A DNA stretch of 64,000 nucleotides from Stella humosa. GTDB taxonomy: Bacteria > Pseudomonadota > Alphaproteobacteria > ATCC43930 > Allostellaceae. The notes below the pieces were generated by a model. That model did no database searches. It worked only from the letters and a program-made list of their open reading frames with translations, and was not told where the DNA came from. The translations under genes were made by a program, and so were the position numbers. The stretch lies in contig NZ_AP019700.1 of NCBI RefSeq assembly GCF_006738645.1, positions 3,422,001-3,486,000 of the forward strand, read 5' to 3'. Position 1 is the stretch's first letter; the number at the start of each line of letters is the position of its first letter. Shown in pieces: positions 49,696 through 57,986 of the stretch.

Positions 49696-50547
49696 GTGGC
49701 GCTATTGATTCTCACAGACGGCAACGACACCCAGTTCGGTACGACCGAAGGCGACGTGTTCGCCGCACTCGGCGGCAACGACCTGGTGGATGGCGCCGCC
49801 GGCAACGACACCATCGACGCCGGCCCGGGCGCGGACATCGCGATGGGCGGGCCGGGCGCGGACCAGGTCGAGGGGCGCGACGGCGCCGACCTGTTGCTGG
49901 GCGGGGACGGCGACGACACGTTGGCCGGCAGCGAGGGCCGCGACACCCTGTTCGGCGAGTTCGGCAACGACCGGCTGTTCGGCGGCCCCGACGACGACTT
50001 CCTGTCGGGCAATGTGGACGCCGACCTGGTGGGCGCCGGGGCCGGGCGGGACGTCGTCTATGGCGGCGTCGGCAACGACACGCTGTTCGGCGAAACGCAG
50101 AACGACACGCTGTCCGGCGACAATGGCGACGACAGCCTCGATGGCGGCGCCGATTTCGACTATCTGGTGGGTGGCGCCGGCCGTGACATGCTGGCCGGCG
50201 GCGATGGCTCCGACCAGTTGCATGGCGGAGTGGGCGACGACACGCTCTATGGCGGGTCGAGCGACGACCTGCTGTCGGGCGATCAGGGCGTCGACTGGCT
50301 CTACGGCGATGCCGGCCGCGACGTGTTCGTCATCCAACCCGGCACCGAGTTCGATACACTGTACGACTTCACGCCGTTCGTCGACCAGATCGACCTGCGC
50401 GCGTTCGATTTCGACAACCTGACCGACTTCGCCTTCTCGATCGAGTTCCACAAGATCCCGACCGGCGTCCGGCTGGTCATGCCGACCGGCGACGCCATCG
50501 TCGTCAACAACATCGACCGCCTCGACGACGCGTTCTTCATTTTCTAG
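49696..50547 (+). CDS. RTX-repeat calcium-binding secreted protein
   Basis: 283 residues from GTG 49696 with GGGGGG five bases ahead. From residue ~20 to ~215 it consists of glycine/aspartate nonapeptides (GGNDLVDGA, GGDGDDTLA, GGPDDDFLS and more, about 18 units) that bind Ca2+ in a parallel beta-roll. The C-terminal ~65 residues lack repeats and end in LDDAFFIF, a type I secretion-signal-like tail. There is no enzyme domain, so it may be an adhesin, S-layer-like or scaffold protein. No type I secretion genes lie in the window. Confidence 0.9.
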   Translation: MALLILTDGNDTQFGTTEGDVFAALGGNDLVDGAAGNDTIDAGPGADIAMGGPGADQVEGRDGADLLLGGDGDDTLAGSEGRDTLFGEFGNDRLFGGPDDDFLSGNVDADLVGAGAGRDVVYGGVGNDTLFGETQNDTLSGDNGDDSLDGGADFDYLVGGAGRDMLAGGDGSDQLHGGVGDDTLYGGSSDDLLSGDQGVDWLYGDAGRDVFVIQPGTEFDTLYDFTPFVDQIDLRAFDFDNLTDFAFSIEFHKIPTGVRLVMPTGDAIVVNNIDRLDDAFFIF

Positions 50548-50555
50548 CAAACGAG

Positions 50556-50580
50556 TCCACCGCCCTCTTCGGGCGGTGGA
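50556..50580. terminator. Hairpin after the RTX gene
   Basis: TCCACCGCCC-TCTTC-GGGCGGTGGA, perfect 10-base stem starting nine bases after the RTX stop and ending 21 bases before the convergent hypothetical gene's stop. No T-run on either strand. Likely bidirectional 3' end. Confidence 0.6.
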
Positions 50581-50601
50581 GTGATGGCCGCCAGCGCGCG
50601 T

Positions 50602-51051
50602 CTACGTCTCCCGCGCGCTGGCTCGGCCGAAATAGAAGCCGAGGATAATGGTCAACGCGTTCCCCAGGATATCGGGGATCTGCATGCCGTTGTGCCAGAT
50701 CGTCATGTATCCGATCGTGGCCGCGATCCCGAGGGCGATGATGCCAGAAATGAACTGCACGTCCCGGCAGGCCGAAACGATGGACGAGAATATGCTCATT
50801 ACCATGCTGCGAGAGTAAGTCGCGCCCAGGATACTGAGCAGCAGTTCGTCGTTCCGATAGAGATCCATCTTGCTGCCGTGCACATACACGCGGTTCAAAT
50901 AGCCTTTCTCGTCGGGCTCCTTGAACGCAACCGAATAGAGCTCCCCGTCCAGGAACTGCTTCACATCGACCACTCTGACGTCAGTGCAGGCAGGATTGGC
51001 GTCCTGAACGATCCTCGCTACCGACTCCGCCTTGTTCGTGCTCGCAACCAT
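50602..51051 (-). CDS. Hypothetical membrane protein, lower GC than neighbours
   Basis: 149 residues. Soluble N-terminal part (VQDANPACTDVRVVDVKQFLDGELYSVAFKEPDEKGYLN...VYVHGSKMDLYRNDELLLSILGA) and two C-terminal membrane segments (FISGIIALGIAATIGYMTIW; IPDILGNALTIILGFYFG) ending in GRASARET. No family recognised. Codons use more A/T (AAT, ATA-like, GAA) than the surroundings, a sign of recent acquisition. A 14-base perfect palindrome lies 32 bases upstream. Confidence 0.7.
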   Translation of the reverse strand: MVASTNKAESVARIVQDANPACTDVRVVDVKQFLDGELYSVAFKEPDEKGYLNRVYVHGSKMDLYRNDELLLSILGATYSRSMVMSIFSSIVSACRDVQFISGIIALGIAATIGYMTIWHNGMQIPDILGNALTIILGFYFGRASARET

Positions 51052-51082
51052 GCTTCCCCCCGGAGGACTCGCGCCCTCGGGA

Positions 51083-51096
51083 GGGTAACGTTACCC
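51083..51096. promoter_or_regulatory. Perfect 14-base palindrome GGGTAACGTTACCC
   Basis: Located between the MoaD-like gene (ends 51139) and the hypothetical gene (starts 51051), 32-45 bases before its ATG. It is flanked by GGA/TCC extending the symmetry with one bulged C. It could be a repressor operator, or, read as an RNA stem, part of the 3' end of the Mo-hydroxylase operon. Confidence 0.45.
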
Positions 51097-51138
51097 CTCC
51101 ATTTTTACCAAGTGCAGTGCTGCGCCGGGAGTCTTTGC

Positions 51139-51387
51139 TCAGCCGCCCTCGATCGCCGGCATGAAGCAGACCTCGCTGTTGAGGCCCACTTCCTCCAGGA
51201 AGGCGTTCTGGTGCATGACGCCGTCGATGGCGACGGCGACCCCGTCCTCGAGATAGCGCCCGATCCCCGGGAAGCGCTCGTCGAGGACGCGCACGAGGTG
51301 CCGGACCCTGAGGCCCGGCACGTCATGTTCGACCTGTCCCTTCGCATAGAGATCGGCGAAGGAGCGCGTCAGGATGACCCGCGCCAT
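51139..51387 (-). CDS. MoaD/ThiS-like ubiquitin-fold protein ending in Gly-Gly
   Basis: 82 residues ending in PAIEGG, the di-glycine tail used for adenylation and sulfur loading in MoaD/ThiS. Ubiquitin-like pattern: VILTRSFADLYAKGQVEHDVPGLRVRHLVRVLDERFPG and LEDGVAVAIDGVMHQNAFLEEVGLNSEVCFMPAI. It lies 31 bases after the molybdenum hydroxylase large subunit. A dedicated sulfur carrier for molybdopterin or for the Mo sulfido ligand is possible. Confidence 0.82.
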   Translation of the reverse strand: MARVILTRSFADLYAKGQVEHDVPGLRVRHLVRVLDERFPGIGRYLEDGVAVAIDGVMHQNAFLEEVGLNSEVCFMPAIEGG

Positions 51388-51418
51388 CCGCCGATCCCTG
51401 TCTCGTTCCCCTGGCCCC

Positions 51419-53698
51419 CTACTCCGCGGCCATCGCCGGGCGGGCCGCATCGAGTGCCGCCGAGACGCGCGGCGGCGACATCGGCAGGTCGCCGAAGCGC
51501 ACGCCCGTGGCGCGCGCGATGGCGTTGCCGACGGCGGCCATCGGCGGCACGATCGGCACTTCGCCGACGCCGCGGACGCCGTAGGGATGGGCCGGGTTCG
51601 GCACCTCGACCAGCACCGTCTCGATCATCGGCAGGTCGGACGCGACCGGGATGCGATAGTCGAGGAAGCCCGCGTTATCGAGCCGGCCCTTGGCGTTGTA
51701 GATGTATTCCTCGTTCAAGGCCCAGCCGATGCCCTGAACGGCGCCGCCCTGGAGCTGGCCCTCGACGTAGCTCGGATGGATGGCCGTGCCGACATCCTGG
51801 ACCGCGGTATAGCGGTCGATGGTGACGATCCCCGTCTCCGGGTCGACGGCCAGATCGACGATGTGGACGCCGAAGCCCGGACCCGCACCCTGCGCGTTAA
51901 GCTGCGCATGGCCGTTGATCGGGCCGCCGGTCTTGCCGGCCATCGCCGCCAGCGCCGCCAGCGACAGGGGCTCGAACTCGCCGACATTGCTGCTGGCGGG
52001 CTTGGCCATGCCGTCTTCCCAGATCACCGCCTCGGGCTCGACTTCCCAGATCTTGGCGGCGCGGATCTTCAGGTCGCGGATGGCATCCTTGGTCGCGTTC
52101 ACCACGGCCAGGCCGGTCGCGAACGTGACGCGGCTGCCGCCGGTGACGAAGTTGAAGCCGATCGAGGCCGTGTCGGCGATGATCGGCCGCACCTTGTTGT
52201 AGTCGACGCCCAGTTCCTCGGCCGCCATCAGGGCGAGCGAGGCACGCGAGCCGCCGATGTCCGGGTTGCCGGAGATGACCGTGACGGTGCCATCCTCGCC
52301 GACATGCACGGCAGCGCTGGAATCGGCGCCGACGTTGAACCAGAAGCCGGCGGCGATGCCACGGGCATAGCCCCGCTTCACCGGCGCCTGCCAGTGCGGC
52401 GAGTCCTTGGCCGCCTGCAACGTCTCGACCAGGCCGATGCGGTTGAAGGTCGGGCCGTAATGGGTCTTGGTGCCCTCCTTCGCCGCGTTCTTCAGGCGCA
52501 GCTCGATCGGGTCCATGCCCAGTTCCTGGGCCAGCATGTCCATCGCCGATTCGACGCCCCAGCACGAGATGGGAGCGCCCGGCGCGCGGTAGGCTGCGAC
52601 CTTGGGGCGGTTGCTGACGACGTCGAAGCCGACGACCTTGATGTTGGCGATGTCGTAGCAGGCGAAGCTGCACATGCAGGCAGGACCCACCGGCGAGCCC
52701 GGGAAGGCACCGGCCTGGAGGGCCACCATGCATTCGGCCGCGACGATCGTGCCGTCCTTCATGGCGCCGATCTTCACCTCGACCACGCCGCCCGAGGTCG
52801 GGCCGGAGGCGCGGAACACCTCCTCGCGGGTCATCACCATCTTCACCGGCTTGCCGGACTTCTGCGACAGGCGGATGGCCACCGGCTCAAGGTAGACGAC
52901 CGTCTTGCCGCCGAAGCCGCCGCCGATCTCGGTCGGCGTGACACGGATCTGCGAGGTCTCGATGTTCAGCAGGCGCGAGCAGAAGCCGCGGACCTGGAAG
53001 TGGCCCTGGGTCGTCGACCAGACCTGCACCTGGCCGTCGGCGGCGGCACTGGCGAGTGCGGCATGCGGCTCGATGTAGCCCTGGTGGACGGGCGCCGTCG
53101 TGAACTTGCGCTCGACGATGACCTCGGCCTTGGCGAAGCCGGCCGCCGCATCACCCTTGGCGAAGTCGATCCGCTTGGCGATGTTGGTCTGGTTCTCGGG
53201 CTTGGGGTCGATGCCCTCGGTGCGTAGCTGGTCGTTCAGGATCGGCGCGCCCGGCGCCATCGCCGCCTCGACGTCGATGACGTGCGGCAGCACCTCGTAC
53301 TCGACCTTGATCAGGGCCAGCGCCTGGTTGGCGATCGCCTCGGTCGTGGCGGCGACGGCCGCCACCGCATGGCCGTCATAGAGCACCTTCTCGCGTGCCA
53401 TGACGTTGCGGGTGACGTCGCGCAGGTTCACCTGCATCTCGCCGGCCGGAACCGTGACGTTCGGCTGGTCGGGGAAGTCCTTGGACGTCACCACCGCCTT
53501 CACGCCGGGCAGTGCCAGCGCGGCCGAGGTGTCGATCGACTTGATGATCGCATGCGCATGCGGGCTGCGCAGCACCCGGCCGTGCAACTGGCCCGGCAGC
53601 GAGAAGTCGGCGCCAAAGCGGGCGCGACCGGTCACCTTGTCGGCGCCGTCCGGACGGTTGGGACGGGTGCCGATCCACTTGTAGGGGCGTGCGCTCAT
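51419..53698 (-). CDS. Molybdenum hydroxylase large subunit (xanthine dehydrogenase/CoxL family)
   Basis: 759 residues; binds molybdopterin cytosine dinucleotide and hydroxylates a CH group with water. N-terminal GTRPNRPDGADKVTGRARF, Mo-cofactor segments GGGFGGKT, VAAYRAPGAP (in place of CoxL's AYRCSFR, so not CO dehydrogenase form I), IGGSRASLALMAAEELG, and the catalytic Glu in GVRGVGEVPIVPP near the C-terminus. Substrate class (purine, nicotinate, aldehyde, benzoyl-CoA) is not clear. ATGA overlap with the 2Fe-2S subunit. Confidence 0.92.
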   Translation of the reverse strand: MSARPYKWIGTRPNRPDGADKVTGRARFGADFSLPGQLHGRVLRSPHAHAIIKSIDTSAALALPGVKAVVTSKDFPDQPNVTVPAGEMQVNLRDVTRNVMAREKVLYDGHAVAAVAATTEAIANQALALIKVEYEVLPHVIDVEAAMAPGAPILNDQLRTEGIDPKPENQTNIAKRIDFAKGDAAAGFAKAEVIVERKFTTAPVHQGYIEPHAALASAAADGQVQVWSTTQGHFQVRGFCSRLLNIETSQIRVTPTEIGGGFGGKTVVYLEPVAIRLSQKSGKPVKMVMTREEVFRASGPTSGGVVEVKIGAMKDGTIVAAECMVALQAGAFPGSPVGPACMCSFACYDIANIKVVGFDVVSNRPKVAAYRAPGAPISCWGVESAMDMLAQELGMDPIELRLKNAAKEGTKTHYGPTFNRIGLVETLQAAKDSPHWQAPVKRGYARGIAAGFWFNVGADSSAAVHVGEDGTVTVISGNPDIGGSRASLALMAAEELGVDYNKVRPIIADTASIGFNFVTGGSRVTFATGLAVVNATKDAIRDLKIRAAKIWEVEPEAVIWEDGMAKPASSNVGEFEPLSLAALAAMAGKTGGPINGHAQLNAQGAGPGFGVHIVDLAVDPETGIVTIDRYTAVQDVGTAIHPSYVEGQLQGGAVQGIGWALNEEYIYNAKGRLDNAGFLDYRIPVASDLPMIETVLVEVPNPAHPYGVRGVGEVPIVPPMAAVGNAIARATGVRFGDLPMSPPRVSAALDAARPAMAAE

Positions 53699-54177
53699 CG
53701 TGCGGTCTCCCTCATCTCGGTGGCCACGTCCATGACCGCGCGGACGATCTTGTCGTAGCCGGTGCAGCGGCAGAGGTTGCCGGCGAGCCAGTACCGGACC
53801 TCGGTTTCGGTGGGATTGGGGTTGCGCGCCAGCAGCGCGCGGGAAGCGACGAGGAAGCCCGGCGTGCAGATGCCGCACTGGAGTGCCGCCATCTCGACGA
53901 ACTTCTTCTGGAGCGGATGCAACTCCTCGCCCACGGCCATGCCTTCGATCGTCTCGATCGACTTGCCCTCGGCCTCCACCCCCAGCATCAGGCAGGAGCA
54001 GACCAGCCGGTCGTTGACCATGATGCTGCAGGCGCCGCAGTCGCCCGAGCCGCACCCTTCCTTGGTGCCGGTCAACTGTAGCTGGTCGCGCAGGATGTCG
54101 AGGATCGTCTGGCGGCCGTCGGCCAGGAACTCGACCGGCTCGCCGTTGATGGTGGTGCTGACATGCATTTTCGACAT
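53695..54177 (-). CDS. Molybdenum hydroxylase 2Fe-2S subunit
   Basis: 160 residues; passes electrons between the Mo site and FAD. Plant-ferredoxin type N-terminal cluster (GCGSGDCGACSIMVNDRLVCSC) and the alpha-helical second cluster (QCGICTPGF...NLCRCTGYDKIVRAV) are both complete. ATG 54177 or the internal ATG giving MHVSTTING. Three bases separate it from the FAD subunit; ATGA overlap with the large subunit. Confidence 0.95.
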   Translation of the reverse strand: MSKMHVSTTINGEPVEFLADGRQTILDILRDQLQLTGTKEGCGSGDCGACSIMVNDRLVCSCLMLGVEAEGKSIETIEGMAVGEELHPLQKKFVEMAALQCGICTPGFLVASRALLARNPNPTETEVRYWLAGNLCRCTGYDKIVRAVMDVATEMRETAR

Positions 54178-54180
54178 GGG

Positions 54181-55047
54181 TCAGATGCTCCGCGCGCGTT
54201 CGGCTGCGATGGCGGTCGCGCGCTTCAGCAGCACGCCGGCGATCTTGGTGCGATAGACGATGGTGCCGCGCTTGTCGTCGATCGGCTTGCAGGCGGCGCG
54301 GCACGCTTCCGCCGCCTTCTCCAGGGCGGCATCGTCGAGCTTGCTGCCGACGAGCGCCTTGGCTGCGTCCTCCACCAGCATCACGACCGGGGCGACGGCG
54401 CCCAGGCCGACGCGGGCGGCGGTGCAGGTGTCGCCGTCCATGGTGAGGCTGACGCCGCAGCCGACGACGGCAATGTCCATCTCGGTGCGCGGGATCAGGC
54501 GCAGATAGGCGTCACCCGAGCCCTTGGGCCGCGCCGGCAGGCTGAAGGAGACGACGATCTCGCCCTTCTCCAGCGTCGTCCGGCCCGGGCCGGACGCCAC
54601 TTTCTCGACCGGCAGCTCGCGGCGGCCGTTCGGCCCCTGGATGGTCACGGTCGCCCCGGCCGCCACCATCGCCGGCACGCTGTCGGCGGCGGGCGAGGCG
54701 TTGCACAGGTTGCCGCCGGGCGAGGCCCGGCCCTGGACCTGGGTCGACCCAATCAGGTTGATCGCCTCGACGACGCCCGGCCAGGCGGCGCAGAGGCCCT
54801 CATGCTCGCCGATGACCGCACCCGATACCGCGGCGCCGACGCGAAAGGCGCCGTTGCTCTCGGTGATGGTGGTCATCTCGGCGATCTTTTTCACATCGAC
54901 GATCGTGCCCGGCTTGGCGACGCCGGCGCGCAACTGCACCAGGAGGTCGGTTCCCCCGGCAAGCACCCGACCCGTGCCGTTCGCGGCCGCGAGGATGGCC
55001 ACCGCCTCCTCGATCGTGTCGGGTGCTGCGTATTTTATATCTGTCAT
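54181..55047 (-). CDS. Molybdenum hydroxylase FAD-binding subunit
   Basis: 288 residues. FAD-binding PCMH-type fold: VLAGGTDLLVQLR (about 28-40) and GGNLCNASPAADSVPAMVA (about 110-128), then the CO-dehydrogenase flavoprotein C-terminal domain (AYLRLIPRTEMDIAVVGCGV). Donates electrons to the acceptor. First gene of the FAD-FeS-Mo order common to CoxMSL-like enzymes. 197 bases lie between it and the upstream peptide-binding-protein gene. Confidence 0.93.
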   Translation of the reverse strand: MTDIKYAAPDTIEEAVAILAAANGTGRVLAGGTDLLVQLRAGVAKPGTIVDVKKIAEMTTITESNGAFRVGAAVSGAVIGEHEGLCAAWPGVVEAINLIGSTQVQGRASPGGNLCNASPAADSVPAMVAAGATVTIQGPNGRRELPVEKVASGPGRTTLEKGEIVVSFSLPARPKGSGDAYLRLIPRTEMDIAVVGCGVSLTMDGDTCTAARVGLGAVAPVVMLVEDAAKALVGSKLDDAALEKAAEACRAACKPIDDKRGTIVYRTKIAGVLLKRATAIAAERARSI

Positions 55048-55162
55048 CGCTCGATCCTGCAGGGGATGGAAACCATGGCGAAGATGACGTCGCGGCCCCG
55101 CTAGCTGGACGACCGATCAGAATGGCGGGCGCGCCGAAGGGGCCGGACCCTGGAAGGTCCAA

Positions 55163-55209
55163 CCCCTATTGTGGGTCCATAGGGGGCGTCAGCACAACTG
55201 CCGTTGTGC
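55163..55209. terminator. Two hairpins between peptide-binding protein and Mo-hydroxylase genes
   Basis: CCCCTAT (55163-55169)/ATAGGGG (55179-55185) and GCACAAC-TGCC-GTTGTGC (55192-55209), both perfect 7-base stems in the otherwise gene-free 197-base stretch. They follow the binding-protein stop (55245) on the minus strand. No T-run. Possible transcript end or processing site; the rest of the gap shows nothing clear. Confidence 0.4.
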
Positions 55210-55244
55210 CTCCGGCCGCACCGAAAACGGTCCTTTCCGGCGCC

Positions 55245-56828
55245 TCAGGGCTGCGAGCGGGCGGTGAGCGCCGTCGTCTGCTCGTCGGCGCGGGCTTCGA
55301 ACAGGACGCCCTTGCGGGCGGCCACGGCCGTCATCTGGGTGTGCAGGGGAATGAAGGGCATTTCGGCCATGGCGGCCGTCATGGTCTGGCGCAGCAGCGT
55401 CTCGCGCTTGGCGTCGTCGAGCTCGGTCACCGCGCGCATGATCATGGCATCGAGCGCGGGGTTCGAGTACTGGCCGCGGTTGATCGAGCCCAGGCCGCGC
55501 GCCGGGTCGTTGGTATGCACGTGCGCGGTGAAGTAGGCCGTGGTGTCGCCGGTCGAGCTGTGCGCCCAGCCGCCGAGCCACATGCTGAACTCGTTGCGGG
55601 TCAGCGAGTTGCGGGCAAAGAACACGTTCCCCGGCAGCGTCTCGACCTGCATCTTCAGGCCGATGCGCGCCAGCATCTGGCCGACGGCCTGGCACAGCTT
55701 GGCGTCGTTCACCCAGCGGTCGCGCGGGCAGTGGAAAGTGATCTGGAAGCCGTTCGGATAGCCCGCTTTCTTCAGCAGCGCGCGGGCGCCCTCGGGATTG
55801 TAGGCCAGGGGCGGCAGGTCGGGGTTATAGCCGCCGATATGCGGCGGGGCCGGCTGGTCGGCGACCGTCGCCAGGCCTTCCATCACCCGCTCGACGAAGG
55901 CCTTGCGGTCGATCGCCATGGAGATCGCCTGGCGGACGCGCGCGTCGCGCAGGGGGTTGTCCGGCAGTTCCTTGCCATCCACGTCGCGCACGAAGGGCGA
56001 CTGCGTCCGGCCGAGGTCGAGGCCGATATACATCGTCCGGTCGGACGGCTGCGTGTAGACCGCGACCTTGGGGTTGCGGCCGAGCGAGGCGACCTCGGTC
56101 GAGGGCACGTAGTCGATGGCGTCGACATCGCCCGCCAGCAGGGCCGCCACCCGGGCGGCGTCGTTGGGGATGACGCGGAACGTCAGCTTATCGAACTCGG
56201 GCTTGGCCCCCCAGAACGCGTCGTTGCGCGTCAGGCGCAGCGCCTCGCCCGGCTTGTAGGACTCGAAGCGATAGGCGCCGGTGCCGATGGCGGCCTTGCC
56301 CGAGCGGAAGTCGGGCGGCAGCGCGCCCTCGGCCGCCTTGCGCGAGACGATGAAGACGTTGCCGAGCAGCCCCGGAAGCTGCGGCGCCGGCGCGTCGGTG
56401 TGGAAGCGCACGGTCAGCGGGTCGACCACTTCGGTGCGGACGATCGGGCGGATGTTGTTGGTGTAGGGGTTGGGGTTGTTCGGCAGCGCCGTCACCCGCC
56501 CGATGGTGAAGACCACGTCGTCGGCCGTGAAGTCCGACCCGTCGTGGAACTTGACGCCGGGGCGCAGCTTGAACTCCCACACCGTGGGCGCGATCACCGT
56601 CCAGGACAGGGCCAGGCCCGGCTTGCGCTGCGACTTGCCGTCCTTGTCCACCAGCGCATCGAAGATGTGCCGGGAGAAGGCCATGTTGGTCGAGAGATAG
56701 AGGAAATGCGGGTCGACCGTGGGGTCGGCGCGCGAGCCGACCTTCAGTTCCGCGGCAGTCGCAGCGCCGCCGAGGCTGGCGGCGATGGCGATGCCGGCGA
56801 CCAGCCGGCGGAGGATCGGGCGGGACAT
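55245..56828 (-). CDS. Extracellular solute-binding protein, family 5 (orphan)
   Basis: 527 residues, periplasmic, with signal peptide (ILRRLVAGIAIAASLGGAATA). Family 5 hallmarks: FKLRPGVKFHDGSDFTADDVVFTI, YRFESYKPGEALRLTRNDAFWG, VRQAISMAIDRKAF. No permease or ATPase genes adjoin it, so it must use a transporter encoded elsewhere. It follows a membrane dipeptidase gene by 17 bases, consistent with peptide use, and is probably cotranscribed with it. Confidence 0.9.
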   Translation of the reverse strand: MSRPILRRLVAGIAIAASLGGAATAAELKVGSRADPTVDPHFLYLSTNMAFSRHIFDALVDKDGKSQRKPGLALSWTVIAPTVWEFKLRPGVKFHDGSDFTADDVVFTIGRVTALPNNPNPYTNNIRPIVRTEVVDPLTVRFHTDAPAPQLPGLLGNVFIVSRKAAEGALPPDFRSGKAAIGTGAYRFESYKPGEALRLTRNDAFWGAKPEFDKLTFRVIPNDAARVAALLAGDVDAIDYVPSTEVASLGRNPKVAVYTQPSDRTMYIGLDLGRTQSPFVRDVDGKELPDNPLRDARVRQAISMAIDRKAFVERVMEGLATVADQPAPPHIGGYNPDLPPLAYNPEGARALLKKAGYPNGFQITFHCPRDRWVNDAKLCQAVGQMLARIGLKMQVETLPGNVFFARNSLTRNEFSMWLGGWAHSSTGDTTAYFTAHVHTNDPARGLGSINRGQYSNPALDAMIMRAVTELDDAKRETLLRQTMTAAMAEMPFIPLHTQMTAVAARKGVLFEARADEQTTALTARSQP

Positions 56829-56845
56829 GCTGGGCGTTCCTCGAT

Positions 56846-57916
56846 TCAGGCGGTGGCGACCGGCTTCCAGACCCGCCGGGCAAGGTCGAGGAAGTTCTGG
56901 CCGAGGATGCCGCGGACGGCTTCGTCGGGGTAGCCATGGTCGACCATCAGGCGGGTTACCGCGCGCAGGTCTTCCGGCATGACGTAGGAGGCGACCTTGC
57001 CGCCGGTGGGGTAGCCCCGGGGGAAGGTGTCGGGGTTGGCGGTCCGGCGCTCGGCCATCTGCTCGCTGTAATAGACATGGTCGATGCCGATGCAGACGTG
57101 CCGCCAGTGGGTCTTCGTCACCATGTAGTCGATGTGGCGGAAGAAGGCCTCGGGGCTCGCCACCATGTCGGTCGACAGGAAATGGCCGACGCCGTTGATG
57201 CCGATCAGCCCGCCCTTGGCGGCACAGGCCAGGATCTGATCGTCCTTGATGTTGCGGTCGTGCGGGACGAGCGACCAGGCGTTGGAGTGCGAGAACATCA
57301 CCGGGTCGGCCGAGGCTTCCAGGATGTCCATGGTCGAGCGATGGCCGGTGTGGGTGCAGTCGATGATCATGCCGACGCGGTTCATCTCGCGCACCAGGGC
57401 ATGGCCGAAGCGGCTGAGGCCGACGTCGCTGTCCTCGTGGCAGCCGTCGGCGGCCATGTTGCGCTGGTTGTAGGCGAACAGCATGTGGCGGATGCCGAGC
57501 CGGTAATAGAGCCCGACCATCTTGGGGTCGCCCTGCAGCGGGTTCGATCCCTGGAAGTGAAAGCCCAGCGCCAGCTTGCCCTCGCGCTTGGCGCGCAGGA
57601 TGTCGTCGACGGTGTCGACCAGCACATAGCCTTCGGATTCCAGCTTGGCGAAGCGCGCGCGCTCGGCCGCGATGTGGCGGATCGTCTGCTCCAGCGACAT
57701 GCGGTCGAGGCCGACCGTCAGCGACACGAAGTCGATGCCGCTCGCCCGGAAGCGCGACAGGACCCGGTCCTGGTTGGCATATCCGGGGCCCCAGGGCAGC
57801 GTCAGGTCGCAGACCACCGCCGCCTCGTGCAGGGCATCCGCCCGGCTTTGCTCGATCCCAGCCACCATGTCGTCCGCCATCGCCACCCTGCCGTCGATCG
57901 GTTGCTCACCTGACAT
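56846..57916 (-). CDS. Membrane dipeptidase (renal dipeptidase family)
   Basis: 356 residues, zinc metallopeptidase M19. Conserved elements: GFHFQGSNPLQGD, YNQRNMAADGCHEDSDVGLSRFG, MIIDCTHTGHRSTMDILE, HSNAWSLVPHDRNI, CIGIDHVYYSEQM. The usual N-terminal HxD Zn pair appears as CDLTLPW here, so metal binding at that site may be altered. No signal peptide, so cytoplasmic. Hydrolyses dipeptides, possibly D- or modified. Divergent from the LysR gene at 57987 across 70 bases. Confidence 0.88.
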   Translation of the reverse strand: MSGEQPIDGRVAMADDMVAGIEQSRADALHEAAVVCDLTLPWGPGYANQDRVLSRFRASGIDFVSLTVGLDRMSLEQTIRHIAAERARFAKLESEGYVLVDTVDDILRAKREGKLALGFHFQGSNPLQGDPKMVGLYYRLGIRHMLFAYNQRNMAADGCHEDSDVGLSRFGHALVREMNRVGMIIDCTHTGHRSTMDILEASADPVMFSHSNAWSLVPHDRNIKDDQILACAAKGGLIGINGVGHFLSTDMVASPEAFFRHIDYMVTKTHWRHVCIGIDHVYYSEQMAERRTANPDTFPRGYPTGGKVASYVMPEDLRAVTRLMVDHGYPDEAVRGILGQNFLDLARRVWKPVATA

Positions 57917-57960
57917 GAAGGCTGCTTGCGGACGAGGTCACTGTCCAATACGCATTGCGG

Positions 57961-57975
57961 TCGATCCATGATCGA
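57961..57975. promoter_or_regulatory. Inverted repeat between dipeptidase and LysR genes
   Basis: TCGATC-CAT-GATCGA, perfect 6-base arms, 11 bases before the LysR start (57987) and 45 bases before the dipeptidase start. A candidate LysR binding site for the divergent pair. Confidence 0.5.
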
Positions 57976-57986
57976 AAGGCTATCAA

